This document shows, in pieces, positions 54,331-64,000 of a stretch of 64,000 bases of DNA (its first letter is position 1; each line of letters begins with the position of its first letter). The stretch is from NCBI GenBank assembly GCA_031308135.1, contig JAHLJT010000631.1, positions 195,972,685-196,036,684 on the forward strand, read 5' to 3'. A program made the position numbers and the translations under genes. Source of the stretch: Acheta domesticus (Eukaryota; Arthropoda; Insecta; Orthoptera; Gryllidae). The notes beneath the pieces were generated by a model, which had not been told where the DNA came from, searched no databases, and worked only from the letters and a program-made list of their open reading frames with translations.

Positions 54331-56330
54331 CCGCCTGGAGCGCAGCGTGGAGAGGAGCCAGCTCGGTCTGAATGCGCGTCTAATGCATGGACACCGCGAG
54401 CGCGGGCTCCTAGCTCATGAACAACCACGCCGACGTGTCGCCGTTGGCGCCAGTCCTCCGCCAAGGCTCCAGTAGTGATGTAGAAGGTGATGCATTGTTC
54501 TTAGAAATATAGGAATGGTTTCTGGACTCACTAGTACTTCTGGCTATGGTTTTCTCCAGTGAGTCTTTATTAGGTTTGACGGAGTTCTTTGTGGAGTTAG
54601 TGATTTTTAGTTTTTTGATATCTGTAAAATTCAATAAAATACCAGCTAAATGACTGAACTGCAGTTTGTCCTTTATAACCACTACTGTGCCGTTTTGCAT
54701 CTCTGTTTTCGAACATGTATTTTCATAAATTCAACAAATTGAAACTCTTAATATGACAAACATACCATACAATAAAATAATATTCATTGATATATGTAGA
54801 AAAGTAGCTTATTATTCGATTTGTTTTAAAAATAAACTTTGAACTGACTCGCTGCATAAAATTTCGTTCGTCCAGTGTTATTACAAGGAATTCTCAATTA
54901 TTTTATAAATGCTTGTCGTGAAAAACAAGTTTTGTGATGAATCCCTAATTTGAACCAAATAAAACACGGTAAATACCTTTGACATCAATATCCACTATTG
55001 TGTCAACATTAAAATTTTGAATATGAGGGAGCTCAAAATAGGGGAAATATGAGGATTCATGTTTCTTTGTTTCTGATTTGCGTTTAATCAATCTTTATAG
55101 TTTGTTTATTGTGTGTATGTAAATTATGTAAAAGTGAAGGGTTTTTTATTTTGCTTTATTTAAAGGTTGTATAAACTACTAGGTCATTAGCGACCAACAA
55201 CAGAACGAATCGTTGTGTACACAACATATTACAAATAAGTAATTCCACAAATTCCGGAACACTACCTCAAACCTTCACTTTCTGATTTCCCAGTTCCATT
55301 GCAGACGTTCTTTATGCAATTTTTGTGAGATTATTTTATCTTGAAAGGCGATAGTACGGCTTGTGAGGTAACGGCGCAATTAAATGAAGTTATTTAGCAA
55401 ACATTTTTGAGTAATGATTTTTTTAATGAAATAGTTCCAAATAAAAATTTGTTTGTACATTTGTCCGCGTGTTACAGCGACGTGGAAAAAAATTTTCTCT
55501 TTTATTCCCTCTTCAGTACATACTAATAAGCTAAGGAGAGATGACGCTTTTGTACCATTTATAACACACCATGGTCACCAAACCCCTGTAAGTATGGATA
55601 TGCTCGATAGAAAATTACCCTTCAGACCTGCATCAAACAGATTTAAGACAAAAAATTGCGGATTATGGTGTAGGGGCAAAAGAGGCACACATGCTACCCA
55701 CCGAACACGCACACATTACGCCGCAACGCACATTACCATCGTGCGTATCGATGCATCCTAAGCCTTTAAAACTTGGTTCTTGCAGCAAAAAGGGCACACG
55801 TGTAATAAGCAACGAATTACAAATGCGGGATGTTTGCACGTGTCCAACGAGGACTTCTTTATTTACAACCTCTTGATCTTTCAAATGCAAAAATACTTAT
55901 GTTGTTCATTAAAGAATTGGATTTACAAACATAAAACTGAAAAAGAAGGCAAATTGTAAAGAAATCACAAACAGTGCAGTAAACAAGAAGTCTCTTATAT
56001 GTGCTAAAAACTAAAGAAATGACCCTCACTTGAACAAGATTTTTAAAAAATTAAATTCATGAGAGAAAAACATTATTCTATTACGGTCCCTTGTATTGGA
56101 ATAATGAACAGCATTATCCGACGAGAGAAATCCATGCAAACTAATTCTTCGTGTGAAATAGAGCCGCATACAGATGGTGGATATGGAGAAACAGTCTCAG
56201 TAGAGCTGGTCAGTCAGTATTGCAAATCCTCAGTAGCCCATCCAGGGCCCTACTATCCTCACATGCACGCACATCGAACCCTCGACGTCTCCAGCACTGG
56301 ACACTAACCGTACCACACCGTAACTGCGAC
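54331..56330. other. AT-rich spacer, nothing recognised
   Basis: 2 kb with short frames only. A 102-codon plus-strand frame (55453-55761) has no known domain. Confidence 0.5.
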
Positions 56331-57010
56331 CACTCCACTGCGCACCCGCGTGAGATAGGGCAGAATAGCCGGCCAGGGCGCTGTGAAAGCGAGGAGGTTG
56401 GCCGCAGCCGTGGCAAAGGGGTGCGGCGGACGGAGCTGCCGCCAGTTCCCCGTGGCGTGAGGCAGCGTGGTGCGGACCGGGGGCGGCGGCAGCGGGCGGC
56501 GGGCGGCGGGCGTTGCGGGCGCGCCGAATCGCCCCGGGCGAGCAACCGTCCGGCGCAAACCAAATATTTAGCGCTGCGGACGGGCGAGCTCACTGCGTGA
56601 GGGCGGGCGCCAGGGCGGCGGTGGGGGCGGAGGCGGGGGCGGAAGTGGCGCGTAGCTCGGCGGCTTCGCCATTGTGCGGTTTACGGGGAAGGGCGGGCGG
56701 GCGGTCGCGATAAAAGCGGGGCGCGCGGGGGGGGGTGCGGGGCGGGGAGGACAGACGAGGCGGAGGCGGTCGGGCGAAGGCCTGGGAATGTCGGCGGCGG
56801 CGGTGGAGGCGAGAGTCGACGCGGCGCCAAATGAAGGAAGCGGGAATTTATTTGCGGCGGGCGCGGTCGGCGGGCGAATATGAAAACCGCGACGCGGCGG
56901 CGGCGGCGGAGACGGCGGCGCGGCGGTGGGGGCGAAGAATGGGGCGCGGCTGGGGGAGAGGGAACAAGAGGGAGGGAAACGCCAAGAGCAGGCGAGCGGG
57001 GAAGACGAAG
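56331..57010. promoter_or_regulatory. CpG-island-like block with AT cores (candidate cis-regulatory DNA)
   Basis: Strongly CpG-rich, with CCAAATATTTAGCGC (about 56560), CGCGATAAAAGCGGGG (about 56706) and GGGAATTTATTTGCGG (about 56841) as isolated AT cores. G runs near 56728 could form quadruplexes. Candidate promoter or enhancer; open frames on both strands are not trusted. Confidence 0.4.
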
Positions 57011-58170
57011 ATGCGAAAGAGGACTCGGGGAAGACGTGTGAGGGAGGCGCAGGGGAGTAGAGGGGGAAATAGCGGAAGTCATGGAGGCTACAAAGGACGA
57101 AAAAGTGTTAGGGTTGTGAAGGAGGAGGAGGGAGCGGATGCTAGGTGTCTGGTGCAAGCAGCGTTCAGGGGTTGGATGGAAATCAGGTGGGCATGGCAGT
57201 ATTTAAGAGTTGGAAGTGAGACTGTTGAAGCAGACAAATACTGAGGCATTGATTCGTTTTCAGGAATTGCGGTTGTGAAGAAAAGAACATAACTAAGTAG
57301 GTGCGGGAAATGTCTATATGATTCCGTCAGAAACATCATTTGATTTCAAAATATACTTAAATGATTGATGACCATGCGGTATAATATATCCAGACTATTT
57401 TAAAATATATAAAGAATCTATATTATTTCTTATTTTAGAAGATTAATTATTTCTTTGATTTTCATGATGAATGTATTATTTTATAAATTTCATTCTTACC
57501 TTTATGTGACCAATGTCTATACCAGAAGATAGTAATGTAAAAAATACTTTTATATTGGTTAGTAATAAGAGGTTTTCCCTAACTTAAAGCCAAATAATTT
57601 TATTTTCAATGAATCACGAATGTGTGCAAACATGATTTTGTTAATAAATATCCAGCATTTGATGTTAAAATTAAATTTACGGGTTGGATTTTTGACCTTG
57701 GTACAGACGATACAGAGTTCCTAAATGTGCAATCTAATGATATATGGACGGTATTAAATTTCAATGTATACATTTGCTTCATATTTTCTGTTTACACATG
57801 TACTTTTCTCTGGGATAATTAATGTAATTACTGTTTTATCAAAGTAGAAAAATTGTTACTGAAAAATCACAATGAATTGTATAAATTTAATATTGAAAAT
57901 AATATGCCTACTTTTCTTCAACCAGAACTTTCGGAGAATAATGTGGCGTCGTGGCAACGTTTCCAAGCAAGCGGCATACCTGAGCCGGAAGCTGTAGTGA
58001 AAGGGCGCACCTGAGTTAAAAATAAAGGGGCAACCGACAGGATGTGACTGCTCCAGGAAACATCCCACGCAAACAAAGTGTTGAGAAAGGTTAGTGGCAA
58101 GTCTGTTTGTGCAAGACCCCTGGAAATGGCTAGCCATCGAGCCTGAGGATGTCGACAGCACGACGCCGGG
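57011..58170. other. G-rich shoulder then AT-rich spacer
   Basis: Nothing recognised. Mixed sequence at 57910-58140 leads into the TATA element at 58190. Confidence 0.45.
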
Positions 58171-58189
58171 GCGGGGGGAGACGGGGGTG

Positions 58190-58230
58190 TATATAAGGCG
58201 GGCGCTTTCTGCACTCGCGGAGATTCAGAT
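58190..58230 (+). promoter_or_regulatory. Candidate TATA promoter
   Basis: TATATAAGGCGGGCGC at 58190-58205 sits just after a G-rich stretch, with GATTCAGATAG about 33 bp downstream as a possible initiator. No long frame follows; only a short one near 58291. Either a host core promoter, an LTR promoter or chance. Confidence 0.3.
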
Positions 58231-59129
58231 AGATTCGTAGAGCTTGTTGTTAGCCGAGGGGCTGGGTGGGTTCTCCAGTGCACTCCAGCACATGATTTCC
58301 GGGGCGGAGACCGGTTTTTGGTGACAGACCATGTAGGTACTTGTATACCGGGGACTTAACGTCCGATTGCATCGCATCATGCGTTGTACCTGCTTTCGAG
58401 CAGTGGCACTGGGCTGAAGGGCCTAGGGACGGTCGCGGGGTTTTCGCGGCTAAGAAGAAAAAGTACATAATATCTTTTCAAAAGTACTTTGGTTTCCAGG
58501 ATCATCTGTACTTTACGAGGATCAAACCATGTATCATTATCAATACCCTCGAATAACCACAGAATTTAGGATATTTAGTCATTCTACACTATCGATATCA
58601 CGTTTATACATAAAAGAATAAAGTGTAGTACCGTCAAAAAAAGAAAATGTTATTGTCGAAGAATATTCCTTGGTATAAATGGATAAAATAAATAAAATGC
58701 ACTGATCAAAACTAAAGAAAGTCTCAAAGGTCATCATGATCAACAATGGAATTTTCATATCGTCGAACTTACGACTTAAACTATATTGTATACAGTAAAA
58801 CATTCTTCTTATTAACACGTATTTGACATTTATGTGAATAAAAACGTATATAAAATTGTACGTATATAGATTGTAAACTGTTATCTATGGCTTCTACATA
58901 TATGCAGCCACGTGAAGAAAGAGATAAAAATAGAGAGATAAAAGCGACAGAGGAAAGAGAGAGAGAGAGACAGACAGACAGACAGGCAGAGGGACAACGC
59001 CCTGTTCACTAACCCTACCTCCACAGCCCCCAACACCGCGACACTGAACATCCTTAGCACCAAGTTCCAAGTACACACGAACTTGTCCGAGGGGAGCCCT
59101 TTGGCAAGAACCAGGGTGCAGGGTCCCTA
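58231..59129. other. Spacer with GA/GACA microsatellite
   Basis: (GA)n followed by (GACA)n at about 58956-58988. The rest is AT-rich or mixed with no gene recognised. Confidence 0.5.
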
Positions 59130-59480
59130 CCCCTGCGCTAGGGCGAGCGCGGAGTTTAGGGGTCGCTCCCCGCTGCCCAGCTGCTCCCCGCTGCGCCACC
59201 GCCGCCTCCGCCGCGCCCCAGCGGGCCCTCGTCCAAACACGGCGCTATTTGTTTAACAAATCCGGCGGGGCGATGGTCCGCGAGTTGTTGATCTACGCGC
59301 ATTAAAATCCACTTCGCCTCCGGAATGACGCGCGTAAAATATTATCTAACACGCCAGCGCGCGTGCCGCGAAGCGAGCATGGGGCGGCGGGTGGGGGTGG
59401 GGAGCTGGAAGGGGGGTGGGGAGTGGTGGAGGGGGACGACAACACAGTGCGGAAGCGACGAAGGCTACGTGCTCGTGATG
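59130..59480. promoter_or_regulatory. GC islet with AT cores
   Basis: GC-rich with CTATTTGTTTAACAAATCC (about 59245), CGCATTAAAATCC (about 59299) and GTAAAATATTATC (about 59333) inside. Pattern as in the other islets; regulatory role inferred. Confidence 0.35.
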
Positions 59481-60025
59481 GCGAGGTGAAGATAGTGTAT
59501 TTACGAATATCATGTAATAGTTGTAAAACTATAGAAGTTCATAGTAAAATCGAATAATTAATATATAGCGTTTGTCGTTAAGAGTCATACAATACTCTGA
59601 TTTTCAAATTGTAGCGTTAGTGTATCCTCCATATTGACCCGACAGTTTATGGTGGGGAAGAAAAACAAAACACTAGGTTCATTTCATAAATAGAAATTTG
59701 TGAGGCATGAAGGAAGAAATATAACTAGAGATTACGATTTGGGGAAATTGCGAAAAAAGATAATCAAAGAGATAGAGAACAATATTATAATACGACAGTC
59801 TTTATTGGATAGTCCCAAGGATTCAGAGACACGTGACAAGAGCGGTGGATGTGTCGTAGAACAGACACGAAGAACCTGGGACTACAGAAAGAGGGAGTCA
59901 CAGGAGACAGTGGAATTAAATAGATATTTTGAGAAACAGTAAGCATAAAAATAGATAGAATTCGACCCCAGAGAGCGAGTAACGTTAGGAAACAATTGGG
60001 GACATTAGGCTGTCGAGGAAACCGA
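59481..60025. other. AT-rich to mixed spacer
   Basis: An 80-codon plus-strand frame (59700-59942), highly charged (many Lys, Arg, Glu), lacks a recognisable domain. Confidence 0.4.
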
Positions 60026-60320
60026 AGTGTCTGGAGTTGGTCTGGGGCCGGGAACCCGTCTGGAACGCAGCTGAAAACTCCGGGCAGCGTCAGGAGTGGG
60101 GAGGGAGGGTGGCGGGGAGGCCTGGGGTGCGGGTGGTTGGGGGCGGGGCCGTCTGCGCGGCGGAGGGGTGCTAGCGCCAGCAACTGCTCCATTTACCGCG
60201 TCTTAAAGTCGCGGCGCAGGAAGTCGGGTGTAAGGCGCTCCATAAATGGCGAAAATTCGGGCTTTATATCATTCGGTTTTACGGATAAATCTAAAGAGCG
60301 AATGGGCTGGGGGGGGGCGA
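60026..60320. promoter_or_regulatory. GC islet with CCATAAATGG core
   Basis: GC-rich to 60235, then CTCCATAAATGGCGAAAA, GGGCTTTATATCATTCGG and TTTACGGATAAATC. CCATAAATGG is a near CArG/ATAAA-type palindrome. Candidate regulatory DNA. Confidence 0.35.
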
Positions 60321-61335
60321 CGTAGTGGGGCGGAGAGCTGAGCGGCGTTGGGGATGGGATGTGGCGTGAGAGGGGATGGGCGGGGAGTGTGGAACTTGCA
60401 CCGCAGGACGCTGCACGACGAGAGGAGGGCGCCTGCGGTGCGAGAGGGAGGCAGAGAGAGGGAGGGCAGAGAGAGGGACTTGGGGTCGGGCGCGATGCGG
60501 GACGTGGGGCAGTGCGGTGTGTGGGGGTGGATTCGAGTTGTGGAATGGATTGCGGTGTGCGGAGTGGGACTTAGAGTACGGGTATTGCTATGTGCGGAGT
60601 CCGACTCGGTGTACGTGGTGGAACGTGGTATTCTGGTTGGGACGGGGTGTACGGTTAGGATTGCAAAGTGCGGAGTGCGCTCGGTGTTCGTGGTGGAACG
60701 TGGTGTGCTGGGTGGGACAGGGTGTGCGGTTAGGGTTTAAATTGCGGAGCGCGAGGTGATACCTTGTATGCTGAGTGAGAAGCGGTGAGTGGTTATAGTT
60801 ATAGTGAGCGGAATGGGACGCGGTTTGCGAGGTGGAACCTGAAGTGTGGGGTTGGACGCTGTGTACGTTAGGGTTGCAATTTGTAAAATGTGGTGTGGTG
60901 TGCGTGATAAGTTGTGATGTGCTGCTTAGGATGCGGTGCTGTGCGGTTTGGTTTGCAATGTGCCAGTTACGTCGCGGTGTGCGCGGTGGGACTAGATGTA
61001 CTGTTAAGGTTTCAATGCGTAGAGTTCAATGCGGTGTGCGTGGTGGAACGAGATATGTTGGATGGAACGCGGAGTACGGTTAAGGTTGCAATATGCGAAG
61101 AGCAACGCGGTGTGCGTGATGGGACGCTATGTGGAGTTAGGTTTGCAATGTGCGGAGTGCGACGCAATGTGTGTGTGGTGGATGGTAAAAATATATGTGT
61201 GCGGATGTCGTGGCATGCGGACTGGCTGTCGGGATGTAGTGTAGAATGTTGTGGAGAATGTGACGCTATTAGGGAGCTGAGACGAGGTGCGCAAAGTGGG
61301 TCTCTAGACGTTCGAAAAGAACGCGGCGTATCACA
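60321..61335. repeat. 19-bp-based minisatellite with 57- and 76-bp higher-order periods
   Basis: The basic word is about CGGTGTGCGTGGTGGAACG (19 bp). Landmark GCAAT/GCAAA words are spaced about 57 or 76-79 bp apart (60876, 60955, 61012, 61088, 61145), that is three or four 19-bp units. Earlier copies at 60592, 60668 and 60742 are spaced 76 and 74. Several frames on the plus strand stay open; not taken as genes. Confidence 0.8.
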
Positions 61336-61949
61336 TTGAGGTCGTAGCCTCAGCTCAACGTTTTTCCACCACAGGTCGAAAGTTTTTGGAATAAATTTGA
61401 ATGGCCGTATCTTCTAAACCAATAATTGTAGAAAGGAAATTTTTTATTTTAAAGAAACAGTCTTTTACTTTTCTATAATGTTCCAACTTTTATGTTTTCA
61501 TTATAGTTTAAAAGATATTTTTCTATACAAGTAACAGAAGAAACGGAGTTTAAAGAAAGGTTTAACACATATATTTTAATGAAATTCTTATAAATTCTAT
61601 TAATATTAGAACATTTTACATAACATTACATTGTAATAATGAATAAAACATTACTTTCTCCTCACAATAATTGACTTAGTGTGGTAATTTTAAGGAGCTC
61701 TTCTTACGCGTCACTGCAGAGAACATGCACATCCTTGTATTCTAAAGCTATTTAATACCACTTAAGTGGCAGCAAACGAAATCTGGCGGTGTTTTTAGGT
61801 ACTTTATTGATGTAGAAACATTCATGAATAGTCAGCAAACGGAAAAAATGAATGCTAAGCAGATATACAGTATGAATTGCGCGCCCATATGTTCTACGGG
61901 TGTCGTAGTTTAAGGCAATCAGGCAGCGTCCGTAGATTCTATGTGCAAC
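61336..61949. other. AT-rich spacer
   Basis: Nothing recognised; TTTTTCCACCACAG near 61352 resembles a splice acceptor, but no convincing exon follows. Confidence 0.5.
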
Positions 61950-62720
61950 GGGTGTGCTGAATGTGGTATGACGTGACGCGGGTCGCGGGGCACGGGCCGC
62001 GGCGGGGAAGGCTGGTCACGATGCGCGGGGCATGGTGGAACGGGATGAGCGCTGGGGGATTGGACATAAGAGGGCGGATCGCGAGGGAAGGGGAATGGGG
62101 AGGAATTGAGGCAGGGAGGGATGAAACGCGAGTCAGGGCGAGAGGGAGAGGGGATGGGTGAGGAGACGCGAGGTCGGAACTTCTGTTCGTGGGAGTGACA
62201 GGGAGAGAGGATGACACCGCTACAAGGAAAGAGAAAATTGTGGTAGAGAAAATTCGCCAAAGTGTGTGGCATGGGACGAGGTGGGGAGTCGGTCGCGATT
62301 GACGGTATGGGTTGTAATGTGTGAAGTACATGGAAATGTGCGTGCTAGAATGCGGTGTGCACGGTAGAATGTGGTAGAATAGATGTCGGGGTGTAACGTA
62401 AAACGCTGTGTGCAGAGAGTGACCCAGTTAGTGGTCGGGACGAGGTGAGCATAATGGGCGGCGGGACACTCGGAGGGCATATGGGACAGGGTGTAGCGCG
62501 GGAAACGATGCGCGGTGCATAATGGGGCATGTGCGGAGCGGGGAGGGGCTAGATACGGTAGAGTAGGACGCAGGGTGCGGGAGTGGAGAGGAATTAGGTA
62601 CGAGGCAGGGAGGGATAAAGCCCATGGAGGGGCAGGTTGAGAGGGGATGTTTGAGACGTGGCCCGGTCGGCGCATGGGGCGTGAAGGAGAGAGGAAGCCC
62701 CCGCCGGAGGGGAAATGCCC
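61950..62720. repeat. Degenerate G-rich repeat related to the 60.5-kb array
   Basis: G-rich sequence with GAATGCGGTGTGCACGGTAGAATG-like words (62348-62371) that resemble decayed 19-bp units. Frames open on both strands are composition effects. Confidence 0.55.
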
Positions 62721-63760
62721 GCTGCGGTGCTGAGAATTCGCCAAGGAGTTTGCTTGTGACCAGAAGGTCTAAAGGTCTCCTAATACCGGCTTTGTACTGG
62801 TGAGCCTGCATCGTACTACAAGAGGGTTTACCCACCTCCCATTTCGCTCCTGTTGGGCCAGGCGAGCAAAGCTTGCTCCGGTATATCGTTGGCGGGTGTT
62901 GAAAATCCAGTTGTTGTCTTCAAGAGTAGACTGCCTGAAAGTGATCGAAAAGTGTACTGTTTATTCGAGTTATTTTGGCGTTGACTGATGAGCTGCACTA
63001 CATTTGACTGGAATGTTTTGTTCCTTAGGGAGCATATGTTAATTCCTGTGAAAAATGTGACTTGTATATTTTGAAATAAAATAATATATTTTCAATATTC
63101 AAAATGGTTAGAGAATCTCAAAATTAATAATTGAAATTAAAACAACGTATTCTTGTATTTTGCTAAAAACGAAAAAATAATTTATTAACTTTGTAAGGGT
63201 AACTAATTTTAAGGGGAAAAATGATTTTTAAATTTCATTGCAATACATTATGTATGTATTTGATATTGTGCTACTAAAAAGCTTATTATTATACTTTAGA
63301 ATTTAAATACAGTTGGTATATATGTCGCATGAAAAGCAACTTCAAAGGCATATGTTGGACCGCCTGTCCGAATTCTGCAGTATATCACGTTTTCTACTTT
63401 AAATAATGTTTCGATGTGGGAAACATTTCACGAAATACCAATTACATGTTTGCAGCAAATATTCCGTTTTACGTGAAGCTTCGCAAATCAAGGTGGAATT
63501 ATTCATTTGTCTCCCATCGCTCTCTACAGCATTTCATCTTCATGACACCTGACTCGGCGCGAGATGACAAAGTAATCAATGTTTCCGTAACCTTTGACCA
63601 AGGACGCGTTCCGAATGCATTCATCACCAACGAAGCAAACAGACAGAACGCGAACAACAGCGACAAAGTTGAAAAAAAACTGTGTAAAATCAGGGCGCAT
63701 TCCGGGGCAAACGAACCAGTGTGCTAACCGCCCGTCAATAGCCGAGACCTCCCGCTCTGT
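62721..63760. other. Spacer, nothing recognised
   Basis: Mostly AT-rich. A 103-codon plus-strand frame at 63416-63727 has ordinary composition but no known domain. Confidence 0.45.
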
Positions 63761-64000
63761 GAAATATTCATATGCAAGGGTCGGAGCGAGCGCGCGCGAG
63801 CGGGCACAGGGAGGCAGGGCGGAAATGGAAGGGCGAGGGCGAGGGCGTCACGACCGGAAGCGCCAAGGGCGGATGCTGCCCGCGCTGCTGGGGCGACAAG
63901 TCGTCGAATCACGGAATGATCAACGCCGGATGTGGTTGCGTCGTTACTGCTCAGAGCCCAGAGAATGTAGACAGATGGAAGGGAGAGAGAAATACGAGTA
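63761..64000. other. GC islet at the window end
   Basis: Begins with GAAATATTCATATGCAAGG (POU-like core), then CpG-rich GAGCGAGCGCGCGCGAGCGGG. Continues to the window edge with purine-rich sequence. Confidence 0.4.

Noticed and set aside
53340..54420. Frames of about 300 codons rich in Val/Ile/Ala or Ser/Pro
   Set aside because: Triplet repeat with 165-bp duplications; several frames on both strands are open at once.

Overview
The window reads as nuclear DNA of an arthropod, most probably an insect with a large, repeat-rich genome. It is AT-rich background broken by short, very GC-rich islets. It carries no rRNA operon, no bacterial operon and no host coding exon that I can recognise. What can be identified is transposable-element debris of types common in insects: a Penelope-like retroelement, Tc1/mariner remnants, a piggyBac MITE, a hAT MITE, a 5S-derived SINE and tRNA-like SINEs. 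The window appears to be intergenic or intronic.

Layout. 0-8.5 kb: AT-rich spacer with strong small hairpins (898-1019, 1973-2139, 3648-3707) and a GC-rich 10-bp minisatellite (about 5641-6280). 8.5-10.5 kb: three non-autonomous DNA transposons of different superfamilies side by side (mariner 8590-8896, piggyBac-type 9663-10241, hAT-type 10279-10500). 11-13 kb: a cluster of related repeat modules, a 36-bp minisatellite and an LTR-like fragment. 14.4-17.5 kb: a hexanucleotide tract, a pyrimidine tract and a CpG-island-like block. 18.6-19.35 kb: a mariner-like element with transposase pieces. 22.9-25.4 kb: GC islets flanking a Tc1 remnant. 26.1-27.8 kb: a near-perfect 810-bp inverted repeat, each arm being the 3' part of a Penelope-like element with a GIY-YIG endonuclease and a hammerhead-like motif.

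28.2-32.3 kb: SINE-like units, one of them 5S-derived. 32.3-41.4 kb: GC minisatellites and GC islets between AT-rich spacers. 44.1 kb: a 150-bp MITE. 48.5-50.4 kb: a tandem array of a 384-400 bp monomer ending in a GC islet, followed by a SINE-like tandem pair. 53.3-54.3 kb: a triplet-based repeat containing three 165-bp units. 56.3-64 kb: GC islets and a 19-bp-based higher-order minisatellite (60.5-61.2 kb).

Most long open frames here lie in GC-rich repeats whose period is a multiple of three, or whose translation cycles through all frames without a stop, so they are open on several frames and both strands. I do not treat them as genes. The best candidates for functional host sequence are the GC islets. 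Several carry short AT-rich homeodomain-like or ATAAA-type cores, and one 24-bp motif recurs in two islets, which would suit cis-regulatory DNA; this is inference. The most interesting single object is the Penelope-like foldback at 26.1-27.8 kb.
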